Assembly: GCA_016124515.1 (NCBI GenBank)
Contig: WGNN01000013.1
Location: forward strand, 1 to 48,668
Source: a bacterium
GTDB taxonomy: Bacteria > Bacteroidota > Bacteroidia > CAILMK01 > JACPUW01
Direction: 5' to 3'
DNA length: 48,668 nucleotides
Notes under the pieces: model-generated
Told to the model about the DNA's origin: nothing
Database searches by the model: none
What the model saw: the letters and a program-made list of their open reading frames with translations, nothing else
Translations under genes and position numbers: made by a program
Shown: one piece after another, positions 27,601-35,338 of the stretch
How positions within the stretch are numbered: the stretch's first letter is position 1
How the letters are laid out: every line of letters starts with the position of its first letter

Positions 27601-30600
27601 AACAATACGATGCCGTCGGTTAGGTAAGCCAGTCCGTTTTTCGATTTCTGAATGGCAAAACCGTAAGTGTCCATAGAGTCAACACCCGTAAAATCGAGCT
27701 TGATGTATTGGTTGTCTATTACAGTAATGTTTCTAATGGTTGGTTTGTCGGTGGCTTGCAGGTCAATGGCCACACCTGAAGTGGTATCTGAATAGGCTTG
27801 ATGAGCGAGGTTGTCTTCGGCTGCAATGCGATAGGTAATAACCGTATTGCAAGGGGCAGGAAAGCGTGTGAACGTGTTTTTTGCCGCGCTGATGGTATCT
27901 ACATCGGTAAACACACCGCCTATGAGCTGTTGCAAAATATAGCGCTGCACGCCAAAACCTTCGTAGTTTGTCCAGCTCAGGTTGTGCTGCAATTGGCCAT
28001 AACCAAAGCTCATATCCATGGTTTTGTGTATAGAAAGCGTATCAGAAGTGGTTCCGCACGAGTCTATGTTTACCAGAAAATAATGGTGGGTAAGTGATTT
28101 GGTATTGAGCCCGGTTTGGGTAAAAGTTGAATCAGTCAGTGATATTTTGTCTTTCAACAAGCTGTAGTTGGCTTGGTTGTCGGCGCGGTAATACAGTTGG
28201 CTATAGGCTACAAAGCGTTCACCTTGCTGTTTTTGCCAATAGAGCGATACTTCGCCATTACTTACGTCTGTTTCAGTTATCGAAGCTGTATAAATGCGGG
28301 GTGGATGTGTTTGGTAAATGCTTGGCGCAAAAACCGGTGAATAAGCCACATCGCCACCGTTGTTTTCTACAGCTTTTACGCGGTAAGTATAGTTATGGTA
28401 TTGGCTTACATTGTCGGTAAAACTCAAAGTGGTGTTGCTCAGGTTGCCCAAGAGCTTCTCGGGTTTGCCATCTACACTTCGGTACAATTCATAGCGGTTC
28501 AGTCCTTTTTCAAATGCATTATAGGCATTCCAGCTCAGCAGCAATTTTCCGTTGCAACCCACGGTTTGGCTTTGCATGATAATAAGTGGTGCCGGATTCG
28601 ATTTGTAATAACTTTCGTTTTCGGTACATGAATCAATGGCTATGAGTGCATATTCATACACCGAATCTGTTGTTACATTGTCGGTATAAATCAATTTGTT
28701 GAGCAGGGTGTCAAGCGCTTTGAATTTGGTTTTGGGCCCGCGACGGAATATGATGTATTTGTGGGCATCGTCGGAGGCGCTTTTGTTCCAGGCTATTTCT
28801 ACTTTGTTGGTTCCGGTTGTAGATACATACCTCACTACCGGCGGAATAGGGCTGATGGTATCAAAAGGTTTCAGTTTGATGGTATCGGAGTAGGCAATAA
28901 ACCTGCTGTTAGCATCCACTGCTTTTATGCGGTATATTATGGTATCAAAGCAATACAGATTTTGGTGGATGTAGCTTGTGGTTGCCGGTGTTACCGTAGT
29001 TAGCTGCACAAAGTCGGCCTGCACTTTGTCAAAGGTTTCCACTTGGTATTCTTTCACCTTGAAACCTTCGTAAGCCGACCACCACAAATGGTTTTCCTGA
29101 TTGGCTCCTTCGCCTTTCAATTGCACGGTCCGCTGCAAAATGTTGTTTACCGAGCGGTTGTTTACCGAGCAAGAGTCAATGGCTATGATGCGGTAGGAGA
29201 AGGTATCGTTTTTGGCGGTAATGGGGTGGTGCACAAAGGTTTCTTTTGCCGCTGTGCCTTTGTTTATCGTTTTCAGCAGGCTCAGGCTTCCATTGTTCAG
29301 GGCATAGTAAATATCGTATTTCACCACATCGCCCGAGCTCGATTGCTGCCACTCCAATTGTATGGCAGTATCGCTTTGCACGGTGGTAAAGTTCACTTTT
29401 GGCGCCTTGGGTTTAATGGTGTCAAAAGGTGTCACTGTTACGGCATTTGAATACACGCTTAGTTTTGAGCCTTTTTCTTTGGTTCTTATGCGGTATTCAT
29501 ACGGTTGGTTGCAGGGCAGGCTGTTGTAGCCAATCGTTTTGGTGGAGCGGTTCAGTTGGTTCAGTTTGCTCCACACACCATTTTTCTTCACTTCTACATA
29601 ATAGCTGTCCACAGCAAAACCTTCATAGAATGTCCAGTTCAAGCGGTCTGCCAAGTTTAGGGCGGTTCCTTGCAGAAAAACGGGGCAATGCAATTCAGCA
29701 TTGGGCGAGAAGTTTTGTCCGCAACTATCCACGGCAATTACCCCAATACAATAACTTCTTGTGGCGGTATTTTTGGTGGTAATGGGTAGGGTTATGGTGT
29801 CTTTTTTCGGATCACTCAGGGTGGTTATGTTGGTGTTTTGCAGCGATGAACCGTTGTATTCAAGGGCTATTATCAGGTAGTCTTTCACATCGCCTGCCGG
29901 TGATTTTATAAAGGATATTTCAGTGGTGGTATCGCCTATGTTCGACGTGTACAAAATGTCGATTGCCGGTGCAGCAATGGTGTCTTTGGCCCTTACTACC
30001 GACGAATCGGAATAGCTGTAATGGATGTTTCCGGTGGTTTTTTCCTTGGTTTTCAGTCGGTAGGAGTAGCTCAGGCCGCAAAGCACGTCGCTATTGTCAA
30101 GGTAGCTCGAGTCGCCGTTGCCCAGCGAGGCTATGGTTACCCATTTGTTGTTTATGGTATCGTATCGCTGCACAAACTGGCTGTCAATACTGTAGCCACG
30201 GTATTGGTTCCACCGCAGCTTGCCCGCTCGTTGTCCGGCATAGGTTTTCAGATTTACCGGACAATGCACCGATGAAAAGTCGCCGGCATTGCCGCAGGAA
30301 TCTTGCGCCAATACTTTGTAGCAATAGTGCTTGTTGTTGTTGGTAAGGCTTTTTTTATCGTGGTAAATATTTTGCGTGGCGGTGGTTTTTATGGTTCCCA
30401 CACTGCTGAAGGAACCACCGTTAACCGCGCGGTAAATTCCATATTGGGTTACTTCGGTATTGCTGCTTTTCTTAAACTCAACTTTGGTGCTGTTCCAGTT
30501 GGTAATGCTTACATTGAGCAATTCTGGTGCACCAGTGGGTGGTGTGTTGTCCACCGTGGTTGACGTTACGGTATTTGAAGTGTAATCGCAATACAAAGGA

Positions 30601-32390
30601 TTGCTGCTTGTGTCAACTGCTATGATCCTGAAGTCGGTATTGAGCACACAGGAACGGTAGGTAAGGCTGAGATTTGCAGTACCCGCTACGGTGGTAAATG
30701 TGCCGTTTTCCTTTTTCTGCAACAAGTATTTTATAGGGCCTTGTTTGTAGGCATTCCACGAAAATTTCAGGGTTTTGTCGTTCACTTCCTGATAATCTAA
30801 TACCACGGTGCTCAAACTATCAGAAGCATAGCCTTCAAGCCCGCATGAGTTTTCTATTTTCAGGTAGTAGCGGTATTGTTTGCTCAGCGCATTGCTCATG
30901 GTAGAGTCGCTCATGCCCAGCTTGGTAGAGTCTTTAAAGCTTCTTATTTTTTGCCGCGTGCCGTCAGGATTTACCCTGTACACATGGAATCCATTGGCAT
31001 AAGCCACATTTTTCAAGGTGTCCCAATTAATTTTTATCACGCTGTTGCTCAGGGGTTTTATACAGCTAATGTTGGGCGGGGTGTATAAGTCGCGGCCTTT
31101 CACATAAATAGAATAGGTACGCTGCACTTGGTTGCAACCTTCATCTGCCAGGTTGATAGTGAAAATATGTGGTGTGGTGTAGGTAATGTGGTCGCAAGTA
31201 GGCACCCATACAAATTGTTGACTCACACTTTTGTAGCCTTTAGTTGCCGGAAACGATGCATAAGGTGCTTTTATACTACCGGTGCCAAAAATGCTTCCGG
31301 TGGCTTTCATATAAATAGTATCGGTGTTATCAGCTGCGGCTATATCAAATTTCAGCGTGTCGTAAGGTTTTACAATCATGGTAGAGCTGCCGGCTTTGGT
31401 AAAGTAGGGTGGGTTGTTGCTTATGTTGGGGCATGTACCCGCAATAAACTGCAAATCGCGCCTGATGGAGCCCAGATAGGTGGTTTTTTTGGTCACCGGA
31501 TCCACGCGGTATTCTTCAATTTTTACCGCAATCACATAGGCGCCCGATGAAGATGGGTTGGCTTTCATCTCGCCCGTGGTGGAGTTGATGCTTATAGCCG
31601 AACTAGAACTACCAAAAGGTTTGCTTGCCGAGTAGCCCGATTGATAGGTAACATTTTGGTAAACATCAGAATAGGATGGAGCCGCTTGTGTGGAGCTGGG
31701 AAAAGAGGCTGCCGGCAAACAATTGTCGGGCGACAGCGGTGTGACTATCTTAAAAACCAGCGAATCGCCATCGGGGTCATATACCACGTGGTTGAAACTA
31801 TTGGTTATGCCTTTGCAGAAATAAGGAACCGGTACAGTGAGAAATTGCGGTGATGAGTTTTTGAATTTTGCTGGTGGAATTTCAGCGGTCCACACCATAC
31901 CATAAGGGTTTCTTGTGTTGCAACTGCCTGTGGTACAAGAGCTGTTGTTGGTACTCGATACACAGCGTTTCAAGTTGGCAATATCGTGGTTGCGCTCCAG
32001 ACGGTACCAGGTTACTATGTATCCATCAGGCGCCGAGCCCAGTACCACGGTGTCAATGTATTTCCCACTTTCAATACATATTCCGCTGGGTGTTACACAA
32101 TTGGGTGCTTCGGGTTCTACCTTGTTTTTTTGGTTGTGCCAAAGGTTTACCCGGCGGTTATTCAAAAAAATGTTCTTGTTCTTTTTGTAATACACCCAAT
32201 ACACAATGTATGGGTCAATATCGGCCTGCCCTGAATTGCAATCTCTGTAAACCAAAAAAGTGAGTTCATAGGTACTGTCGTGCAAATGGCGGTAGGTAAG
32301 GTCGCCACCCATTAAGTGCGTTGCCTGCACCTTTTGCATGCCCGCGCTGCCAAGTATTGCAATCAGTACAAAAAGTAATAATTTATTCAT
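24699..32390 (-). CDS. Giant FN3-repeat surface protein with gliding-type (type B) T9SS sorting domain
   Basis: The protein is 2563 residues. A signal peptide ends before THLMGGDLTYR, an N-terminus common to large Bacteroidetes surface proteins (YELTFLVYRDC follows). Residues about 24-430 form an N-terminal region with Ig/PKD-like strands. About 438-2468 hold 22 fibronectin-type-III-like repeats averaging about 92 residues. They strictly alternate between two types: one ends in a D-S-C motif (for example VAVDSCGQN) and the other opens L-x-W-x-x-Y-x-G-[FY]. The last ~95 residues are the CHU_C/type B sorting domain: IYIPTAFTPD, MRIYNRWGQVLYET, WDGR and GVYLYYIELT. It should be exported by T9SS and form a long flexible surface fibre or adhesin. 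Only the repeats and sorting signal support this. Confidence 0.87.
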   Translation of the reverse strand: MNKLLLFVLIAILGSAGMQKVQATHLMGGDLTYRHLHDSTYELTFLVYRDCNSGQADIDPYIVYWVYYKKNKNIFLNNRRVNLWHNQKNKVEPEAPNCVTPSGICIESGKYIDTVVLGSAPDGYIVTWYRLERNHDIANLKRCVSSTNNSSCTTGSCNTRNPYGMVWTAEIPPAKFKNSSPQFLTVPVPYFCKGITNSFNHVVYDPDGDSLVFKIVTPLSPDNCLPAASFPSSTQAAPSYSDVYQNVTYQSGYSASKPFGSSSSAISINSTTGEMKANPSSSGAYVIAVKIEEYRVDPVTKKTTYLGSIRRDLQFIAGTCPNISNNPPYFTKAGSSTMIVKPYDTLKFDIAAADNTDTIYMKATGSIFGTGSIKAPYASFPATKGYKSVSQQFVWVPTCDHITYTTPHIFTINLADEGCNQVQRTYSIYVKGRDLYTPPNISCIKPLSNSVIKINWDTLKNVAYANGFHVYRVNPDGTRQKIRSFKDSTKLGMSDSTMSNALSKQYRYYLKIENSCGLEGYASDSLSTVVLDYQEVNDKTLKFSWNAYKQGPIKYLLQKKENGTFTTVAGTANLSLTYRSCVLNTDFRIIAVDTSSNPLYCDYTSNTVTSTTVDNTPPTGAPELLNVSITNWNSTKVEFKKSSNTEVTQYGIYRAVNGGSFSSVGTIKTTATQNIYHDKKSLTNNNKHYCYKVLAQDSCGNAGDFSSVHCPVNLKTYAGQRAGKLRWNQYRGYSIDSQFVQRYDTINNKWVTIASLGNGDSSYLDNSDVLCGLSYSYRLKTKEKTTGNIHYSYSDSSVVRAKDTIAAPAIDILYTSNIGDTTTEISFIKSPAGDVKDYLIIALEYNGSSLQNTNITTLSDPKKDTITLPITTKNTATRSYCIGVIAVDSCGQNFSPNAELHCPVFLQGTALNLADRLNWTFYEGFAVDSYYVEVKKNGVWSKLNQLNRSTKTIGYNSLPCNQPYEYRIRTKEKGSKLSVYSNAVTVTPFDTIKPKAPKVNFTTVQSDTAIQLEWQQSSSGDVVKYDIYYALNNGSLSLLKTINKGTAAKETFVHHPITAKNDTFSYRIIAIDSCSVNNRSVNNILQRTVQLKGEGANQENHLWWSAYEGFKVKEYQVETFDKVQADFVQLTTVTPATTSYIHQNLYCFDTIIYRIKAVDANSRFIAYSDTIKLKPFDTISPIPPVVRYVSTTGTNKVEIAWNKSASDDAHKYIIFRRGPKTKFKALDTLLNKLIYTDNVTTDSVYEYALIAIDSCTENESYYKSNPAPLIIMQSQTVGCNGKLLLSWNAYNAFEKGLNRYELYRSVDGKPEKLLGNLSNTTLSFTDNVSQYHNYTYRVKAVENNGGDVAYSPVFAPSIYQTHPPRIYTASITETDVSNGEVSLYWQKQQGERFVAYSQLYYRADNQANYSLLKDKISLTDSTFTQTGLNTKSLTHHYFLVNIDSCGTTSDTLSIHKTMDMSFGYGQLQHNLSWTNYEGFGVQRYILQQLIGGVFTDVDTISAAKNTFTRFPAPCNTVITYRIAAEDNLAHQAYSDTTSGVAIDLQATDKPTIRNITVIDNQYIKLDFTGVDSMDTYGFAIQKSKNGLAYLTDGIVLFAYKKQNSTYLDTVNLATNYFSYKVVALDSCLNANPSDNFKPVHLTGTPGNFENHLVWRPFVGYAIDSYQVEYNNNGNWMRAGAVAGGDTTFTHQNVGCNQQVNYRITATEKSGIRSTTSNWVSLTPFDTITPPAPDFYAASVVNSKTLELRWNYDKNSDVKYYRVYEVDGSGNRTFLDTVIRQSTYRTAVGNARDSIYTYAIEAIDSCNASHISPFSGDASNFIFNYKRDTCDPTTYLNWTEPKGLQNAVDMYFINRSIDGKPWKVIDTVMSPFVTYADSNVQSNEHYAYRITAYNSNIKQRSETDTQAFRQHIRPLPGAPMMVNATVTKTGETNGEVMLTWNKVDRTEEKYFTGYNLYWRDTLNKAYTLIAQQSNRNDTTFAYTTNTTNKYGYYRLTVTNTCGSDGDTSMLHAPIQLQVENLNLQSDLSWSQYYGFNVSNYNIYSNVAGAGFTKIGTVPGTQFHFKDSTVGCGESIDFYVEAVSPFGISSQSDIENVIGFDTTLPKATTIQYVTFKNKNQIELNWNASASKDAKYYTISYKAYNDNVWDTLVENVTGLSYTDNTLGAPVRNTWEFRITVTDSCGNAQPKPSPVHRPVALDALRNGSQIDLTWMNYRGWNVKDFEIYRDNNLIKTLKVGKTRSDSIFNFQDTNIGCDTTIYEYYINAISKDLSYSSTSNSDTAMGIDRGRPDPVYLSSASVLSHNLGVRLKWNKSLNYDARTYNIMRKKFNETDYSLVKKSEVANTSDVDSTNLDNFSNYCYQIAVEDNCDNIGPASNEACILSLYGGNLKGANSIKWNEYVNWQDSVDHYEIYRSTDSSGFEFVANIDSRFTAFVDTGLNDSFMTYCYRVKAMEQKGGENAVAWSTTICITQEPLIYIPTAFTPDMSKGLNDAFGPKGAFIPNIYTMRIYNRWGQVLYETNRGVPWDGRTVNQEFVPLGVYLYYIELTTTNGETYTKTGSVMVLR

Positions 32391-32428
32391 AGTGAGAGGA
32401 CTTCATGATGTGGGTCAAAAAACGTGGT

Positions 32429-32436
32429 CAAATTTA
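32429..32436 (-). promoter_or_regulatory. Candidate promoter -7 box for the giant FN3 gene (TAAATTTG)
   Basis: On the minus strand this is an exact TAnnTTTG match. It would give a start near 32422 and a leader of about 32 bases before the ATG at 32390. The -33 box is not conserved. Confidence 0.45.
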
Positions 32437-32495
32437 AGTACGATAACAAATCCCTATTGGTTTATGTGGTTGATTAATCGAATTTTAAAGCAATC

Positions 32496-33458
32496 TTATA
32501 CAAGCAGATGTTGATGGTTTCTGGCAGCCAACCAGCTTCCGCAATTCACCACAAGGGCCAACTGCGGCTTGTGGCTTGCTATATGTGTGCGCACTGCAGC
32601 AAAGTGTTTGGCGGTATAGGTCAGGTCAATTGGCATTTTAAGCTCTTGAATTATGTCTTTCCACACGCCAACCATGGTGCTGTTTACACTTCCGAATGAT
32701 TTGGCACTGGGTGGAAAAACCAAACTGTAATTCATAGACTCCATGCTGATTGTCATATTGAATTGCCGGTTGAAGCGGTTGATAATTTTTTCAAAAAGTG
32801 CGTTGAATTCCCGCTCGTTGCCCGCAATCAAAGTGATAACCACTTTAGTTTCAATACGCAACAACTGCAAGCCCATGAGCAAAGCCATGGCGGTTATTCC
32901 GGTTCCGGCATCAATATATAGGTATTCAGGTAGTTGTGGCATCATTTCCATTTGTTGGGCCAGTTCAGCTGCAAGACTCAGCAATCCGGGAACCGACTCT
33001 ATTTGTGCTGCGCCTTCCTTTACTACAAAAAGCTTGGTGCAGGCCAGTTTTTCTTCATAATATTTGGCGGGCATTCCCTTGGTTTGGGCTATTTCTACCC
33101 ATAGGTTGGCGGCTAGCATTTGTTGGGTATAAAGGGCATTGCCCATCAAAGGGCCGTGCTGCGCAGGGGTGGCTACCACAAAAGGTATATCAAAACTCTG
33201 CAATTGCGAAACCAGCCCCAATACGTTGTTTGAATTGAATCCACCTTCAATCACCACCATTTCGTAGCCGGTTTTTTTAATATGCGCTATAAGAGAGGCG
33301 TATTTGCGCGTTTTTGCCCCGCCAATACCAAAACCCAATTCATCGTCGCGTTTCATCCAAACCTCTGTTCCGGCAGGGAAAAATCCGCTCACTTTGTGCA
33401 GACGCGAAGTGTGCAACAAACTGCTTTCGCAGTAGGTATTTACAAGGGTATCCAACAT
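32496..33458 (-). CDS. PLP-dependent enzyme, ACC deaminase/D-cysteine desulfhydrase-like (divergent)
   Basis: The ORF opens at 33500, but the ATG at 33458 follows a TACCTTTG -7 box and gives 320 residues. It belongs to the tryptophan-synthase-beta type (fold II) PLP enzymes: VWMKRDDELGFGIGGAKTRKY carries the expected Schiff-base Lys, and DAGTGITAMALLMG is a PLP-phosphate-type loop. It departs from the classical D-cysteine desulfhydrase/ACC deaminase signatures. GG-N-K is GGAK, and the SN-x-T/H loop is FNSNNVLGL, so the substrate may differ. A short upstream leader or small RNA (33582-33664) is predicted. No neighbour suggests a pathway. Confidence 0.78.
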   Translation of the reverse strand: MLDTLVNTYCESSLLHTSRLHKVSGFFPAGTEVWMKRDDELGFGIGGAKTRKYASLIAHIKKTGYEMVVIEGGFNSNNVLGLVSQLQSFDIPFVVATPAQHGPLMGNALYTQQMLAANLWVEIAQTKGMPAKYYEEKLACTKLFVVKEGAAQIESVPGLLSLAAELAQQMEMMPQLPEYLYIDAGTGITAMALLMGLQLLRIETKVVITLIAGNEREFNALFEKIINRFNRQFNMTISMESMNYSLVFPPSAKSFGSVNSTMVGVWKDIIQELKMPIDLTYTAKHFAAVRTHIASHKPQLALVVNCGSWLAARNHQHLLV

Positions 33459-33472
33459 AATTTCACCGCCGG

Positions 33473-33480
33473 CAAAGGTA
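33473..33480 (-). promoter_or_regulatory. Candidate -7 box TACCTTTG for the PLP enzyme
   Basis: This is an exact TAnnTTTG match on the minus strand, 14 bases before the ATG at 33458, so the leader would be about 8 bases. There is no TTTG at -33. Confidence 0.35.
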
Positions 33481-33581
33481 TTAAAAGCGAGTACCGCCAC
33501 GCATTACATTCGATGAGGTTCCACTTCATTCTGACAAAATTTGATACGGGCTGCGGTTCTTCTGAGCGGTTCACCTGGGGC

Positions 33582-33611
33582 AAAAAGAAAGCCCGACGGG
33601 GAATCGGGCTT
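33582..33611 (-). terminator. Intrinsic terminator (minus strand)
   Basis: AAGCCCGA and TCGGGCTT form a perfect 8-base stem with a 7-base loop (33589-33611). On the minus strand it is followed by TTTCTTTTTG. No T-run follows on the plus strand. It lies upstream of the PLP gene and not after any annotated minus-strand gene. Confidence 0.75.
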
Positions 33612-33664
33612 AGTGCTTGGGTTTAGTTTAGGGACTTATGATAACAGAATTTGTGAACAAACTC
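33582..33664 (-). ncRNA. Predicted short RNA or attenuated leader
   Basis: A near-consensus minus-strand promoter (33671-33702) and the terminator at 33582-33611 bracket about 80 bases. The predicted transcript has a 5' hairpin (GAGTTTGT/ACAAATTC) and the terminator hairpin, with no ATG. It is either a small RNA or an attenuator for the PLP enzyme gene further downstream. I do not recognise a known riboswitch. Confidence 0.35.
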
Positions 33665-33670
33665 TGCGGT

Positions 33671-33702
33671 CAAATATCGACTTATGAAATAATTACTACA
33701 AA
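33671..33702 (-). promoter_or_regulatory. Candidate promoter TTTG-N20-GATATTTG
   Basis: On the minus strand TTTG (33702-33699), 20 bases, then GATATTTG (33678-33671) fit the Bacteroidetes consensus with one mismatch (G for T). The predicted start near 33664 feeds the terminator at 33582-33611. Confidence 0.45.
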
Positions 33703-33815
33703 ATTTTTCTTAACAATTTATCCTACCTGCCAATTCGGTCAATTTATCGGCTATTATGTTTAAATCAAGGGAAAGCCATGCCTCAATTCCCGAAAATATT
33801 CATTCATTTCGCGGC

Positions 33816-34589
33816 ATGAAACTCAATTTTAAAAAGTACGGGGAAGGGGAAGAGACCTTACTTATTCTACATGGATTGTTTGGTATGCTCGACAACTGGA
33901 CTACCCTTGCCAGGCAGTTTGCCGCACATTATACCGTTTATACCATCGATTTGCGCAACCACGGAAAATCGGCGCACAGCAATGAAATGTCGTATGAATT
34001 GATGGCCAATGACCTGCTGGAATTTATGGATGAACATCAGCTATACACGGCAAACATTATTGGCCACTCAATGGGCGGAAAAACCGTTATGGCCTTCACT
34101 GATTTGTATCCTGAGCGTGTGGAAAGAATGGTGGTTGTAGATATTGCCCCAAAACGATACGCCCCCAAACACAGTGAAATTATCCATGCCCTGCAAGATT
34201 TGCCCATCGATGATATAAGCAGCCGAAGCGAAGCGGAAACATGGTTGCAAACCCGAATTGACGAAGAAGGGGTACGGCTTTTTCTACTGAAAAACCTGCA
34301 ACGAACCGGCAATGGTTTTGGCTGGAAAATGAACCTGCCCGCATTGGTGGCGCATTACGAAGAAATAATTGGTGATGTGAAGCTTAGCAACCACTTTGAG
34401 CGTCCGGTTTTGGTACTCAAAGGCGCACAATCAAATTATATCGACAGCCAGGATGAAGAAGATTTTGAAGCCATTTACGACAACCTGCGCATAGTTGCCA
34501 TTCCCGGGGCTGGCCACTGGGTGCATGCCGAACAACCGGCCCTTTTTTACGAGCAAACACTCTCTTTTTTGCAGGCACCGCTTTATTAA
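33816..34589 (+). CDS. Alpha/beta-hydrolase, YbfF-type esterase
   Basis: This is a soluble acyl esterase of 257 residues from the ATG at 33816, matching YbfF length (about 255). The ORF track begins 20 codons earlier at 33756 with a segment that does not belong to the fold. It shows the oxyanion-loop LHGLFGMLDNW, DLRNHGKSAHS, the nucleophile elbow GHSMGG (Ser), the acid in the KGAQSNYI/DEEDFE region and the His in PGAGHWVHAEQP. YbfF family members hydrolyse short acyl thioesters or esters; the natural substrate here is unknown. It converges on the DUF2911 gene, with a 50-base gap. Confidence 0.87.
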   Translation: MKLNFKKYGEGEETLLILHGLFGMLDNWTTLARQFAAHYTVYTIDLRNHGKSAHSNEMSYELMANDLLEFMDEHQLYTANIIGHSMGGKTVMAFTDLYPERVERMVVVDIAPKRYAPKHSEIIHALQDLPIDDISSRSEAETWLQTRIDEEGVRLFLLKNLQRTGNGFGWKMNLPALVAHYEEIIGDVKLSNHFERPVLVLKGAQSNYIDSQDEEDFEAIYDNLRIVAIPGAGHWVHAEQPALFYEQTLSFLQAPLY

Positions 34590-34639
34590 TTCCACAAACG
34601 AACCCGCATACTCAGGCCAATTTCATCTGAGCCACGTAC

Positions 34640-35245
34640 TTATTCTATGGGGGCTTCTTCCATATCGCCGGCTTTGTAAATGTCAAATTCAAAACCGCGT
34701 TTTTCCCAGGCAAATGCCACCCGCAGGCCTTCATCATCCAGTTTGGTGATGTTGAAACTCAACAACTCGGTAAAAGGCACTTCCATATTGGGCAATTCAA
34801 ACCTGGCCACGTCTTTACTCGCATCGTATTCAAAGGCGCCCCATTGGTTGGCCACTGAGTTTATTATGAGCGTCCACCCATTGGCTTTTGGAATGGAAAA
34901 CAAGCTGTAAGAGCCCGCTTTCAAGTGTTTTTCGCCTATATGCACATCGTGGCTGAATTCTATTACGTTGGCTTCGTTGGCACCGGTTCGCCACACTTCG
35001 TCAAGCATTACCAGGCTGTCCCAAATGGTTCGGTGTTTCACACTGGGAGCACTGTAGTGTATGGCCACTTCAAGGCCGTGCTGCCCGGTGGCATATACTG
35101 ATTTGGGCGGACTCACCCGCTCGTTCAATACTTCGGCTTTGTCCCAGGCCAGGTTGGTATGCCCCACCACATGCGGCGGTGTTTTTTCTTTACACGAAAA
35201 AAGAATGAGTGGGCACAATATCAAAGTGATAAGTTGTTTCATCAT
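34640..35245 (-). CDS. DUF2911 lipoprotein
   Basis: The protein is about 201 residues. The ATG at 35245 (or 35242) is preferred over the TTG of the ORF track. The signal ends in the lipobox ILFSC. The rest matches DUF2911: RVSPPKSVYATGQHGLEVAIHYSAPSVKHRTIW is the conserved 'S(P/P)-x-x-I-x-Y-x-x-P-x-x-K-x-R' start. WRTGANEANVIEFSHDVHIGEKHLKAGSYSLFSIP and GWTLIINSVANQWGAFEY complete the family pattern. DUF2911 proteins are exported beta-rich proteins of unknown role, frequent in Bacteroidetes. The gene is divergent from prfC, with an inverted repeat between them. Confidence 0.87.
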   Translation of the reverse strand: MMKQLITLILCPLILFSCKEKTPPHVVGHTNLAWDKAEVLNERVSPPKSVYATGQHGLEVAIHYSAPSVKHRTIWDSLVMLDEVWRTGANEANVIEFSHDVHIGEKHLKAGSYSLFSIPKANGWTLIINSVANQWGAFEYDASKDVARFELPNMEVPFTELLSFNITKLDDEGLRVAFAWEKRGFEFDIYKAGDMEEAPIE

Positions 35246-35260
35246 TTGCAAATATTACTA

Positions 35261-35268
35261 CAAAATTA
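35261..35268 (-). promoter_or_regulatory. Candidate -7 box TAATTTTG for the DUF2911 gene
   Basis: This is an exact TAnnTTTG match on the minus strand, 15 to 19 bases before the ATG choices at 35245/35242. No clear -33 TTTG. Confidence 0.4.
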
Positions 35269-35285
35269 GGGTTTAGCCGAGCCAA

Positions 35286-35307
35286 TAGCCATGTTAAAAA
35301 ATGGCTA
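35286..35307. promoter_or_regulatory. Inverted repeat TAGCCAT-N8-ATGGCTA between divergent promoters
   Basis: Perfect 7-base arms are separated by 8 bases. The repeat lies at the -33 region of both the DUF2911 (-7 at 35261-35268) and prfC (-7 at 35313-35320) candidate promoters, so one dimeric regulator could act on both genes. It replaces the missing TTTG boxes. Confidence 0.4.
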
Positions 35308-35312
35308 ACGGT

Positions 35313-35320
35313 TAATTTTG
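35313..35320 (+). promoter_or_regulatory. Candidate -7 box TAATTTTG for prfC
   Basis: This is an exact TAnnTTTG match 18 bases before the ATG at 35339. It covers the TTG used as start by the ORF track, which argues for the downstream ATG. Confidence 0.45.
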
Positions 35321-35338
35321 CGCCCCAATTTCTACCAG

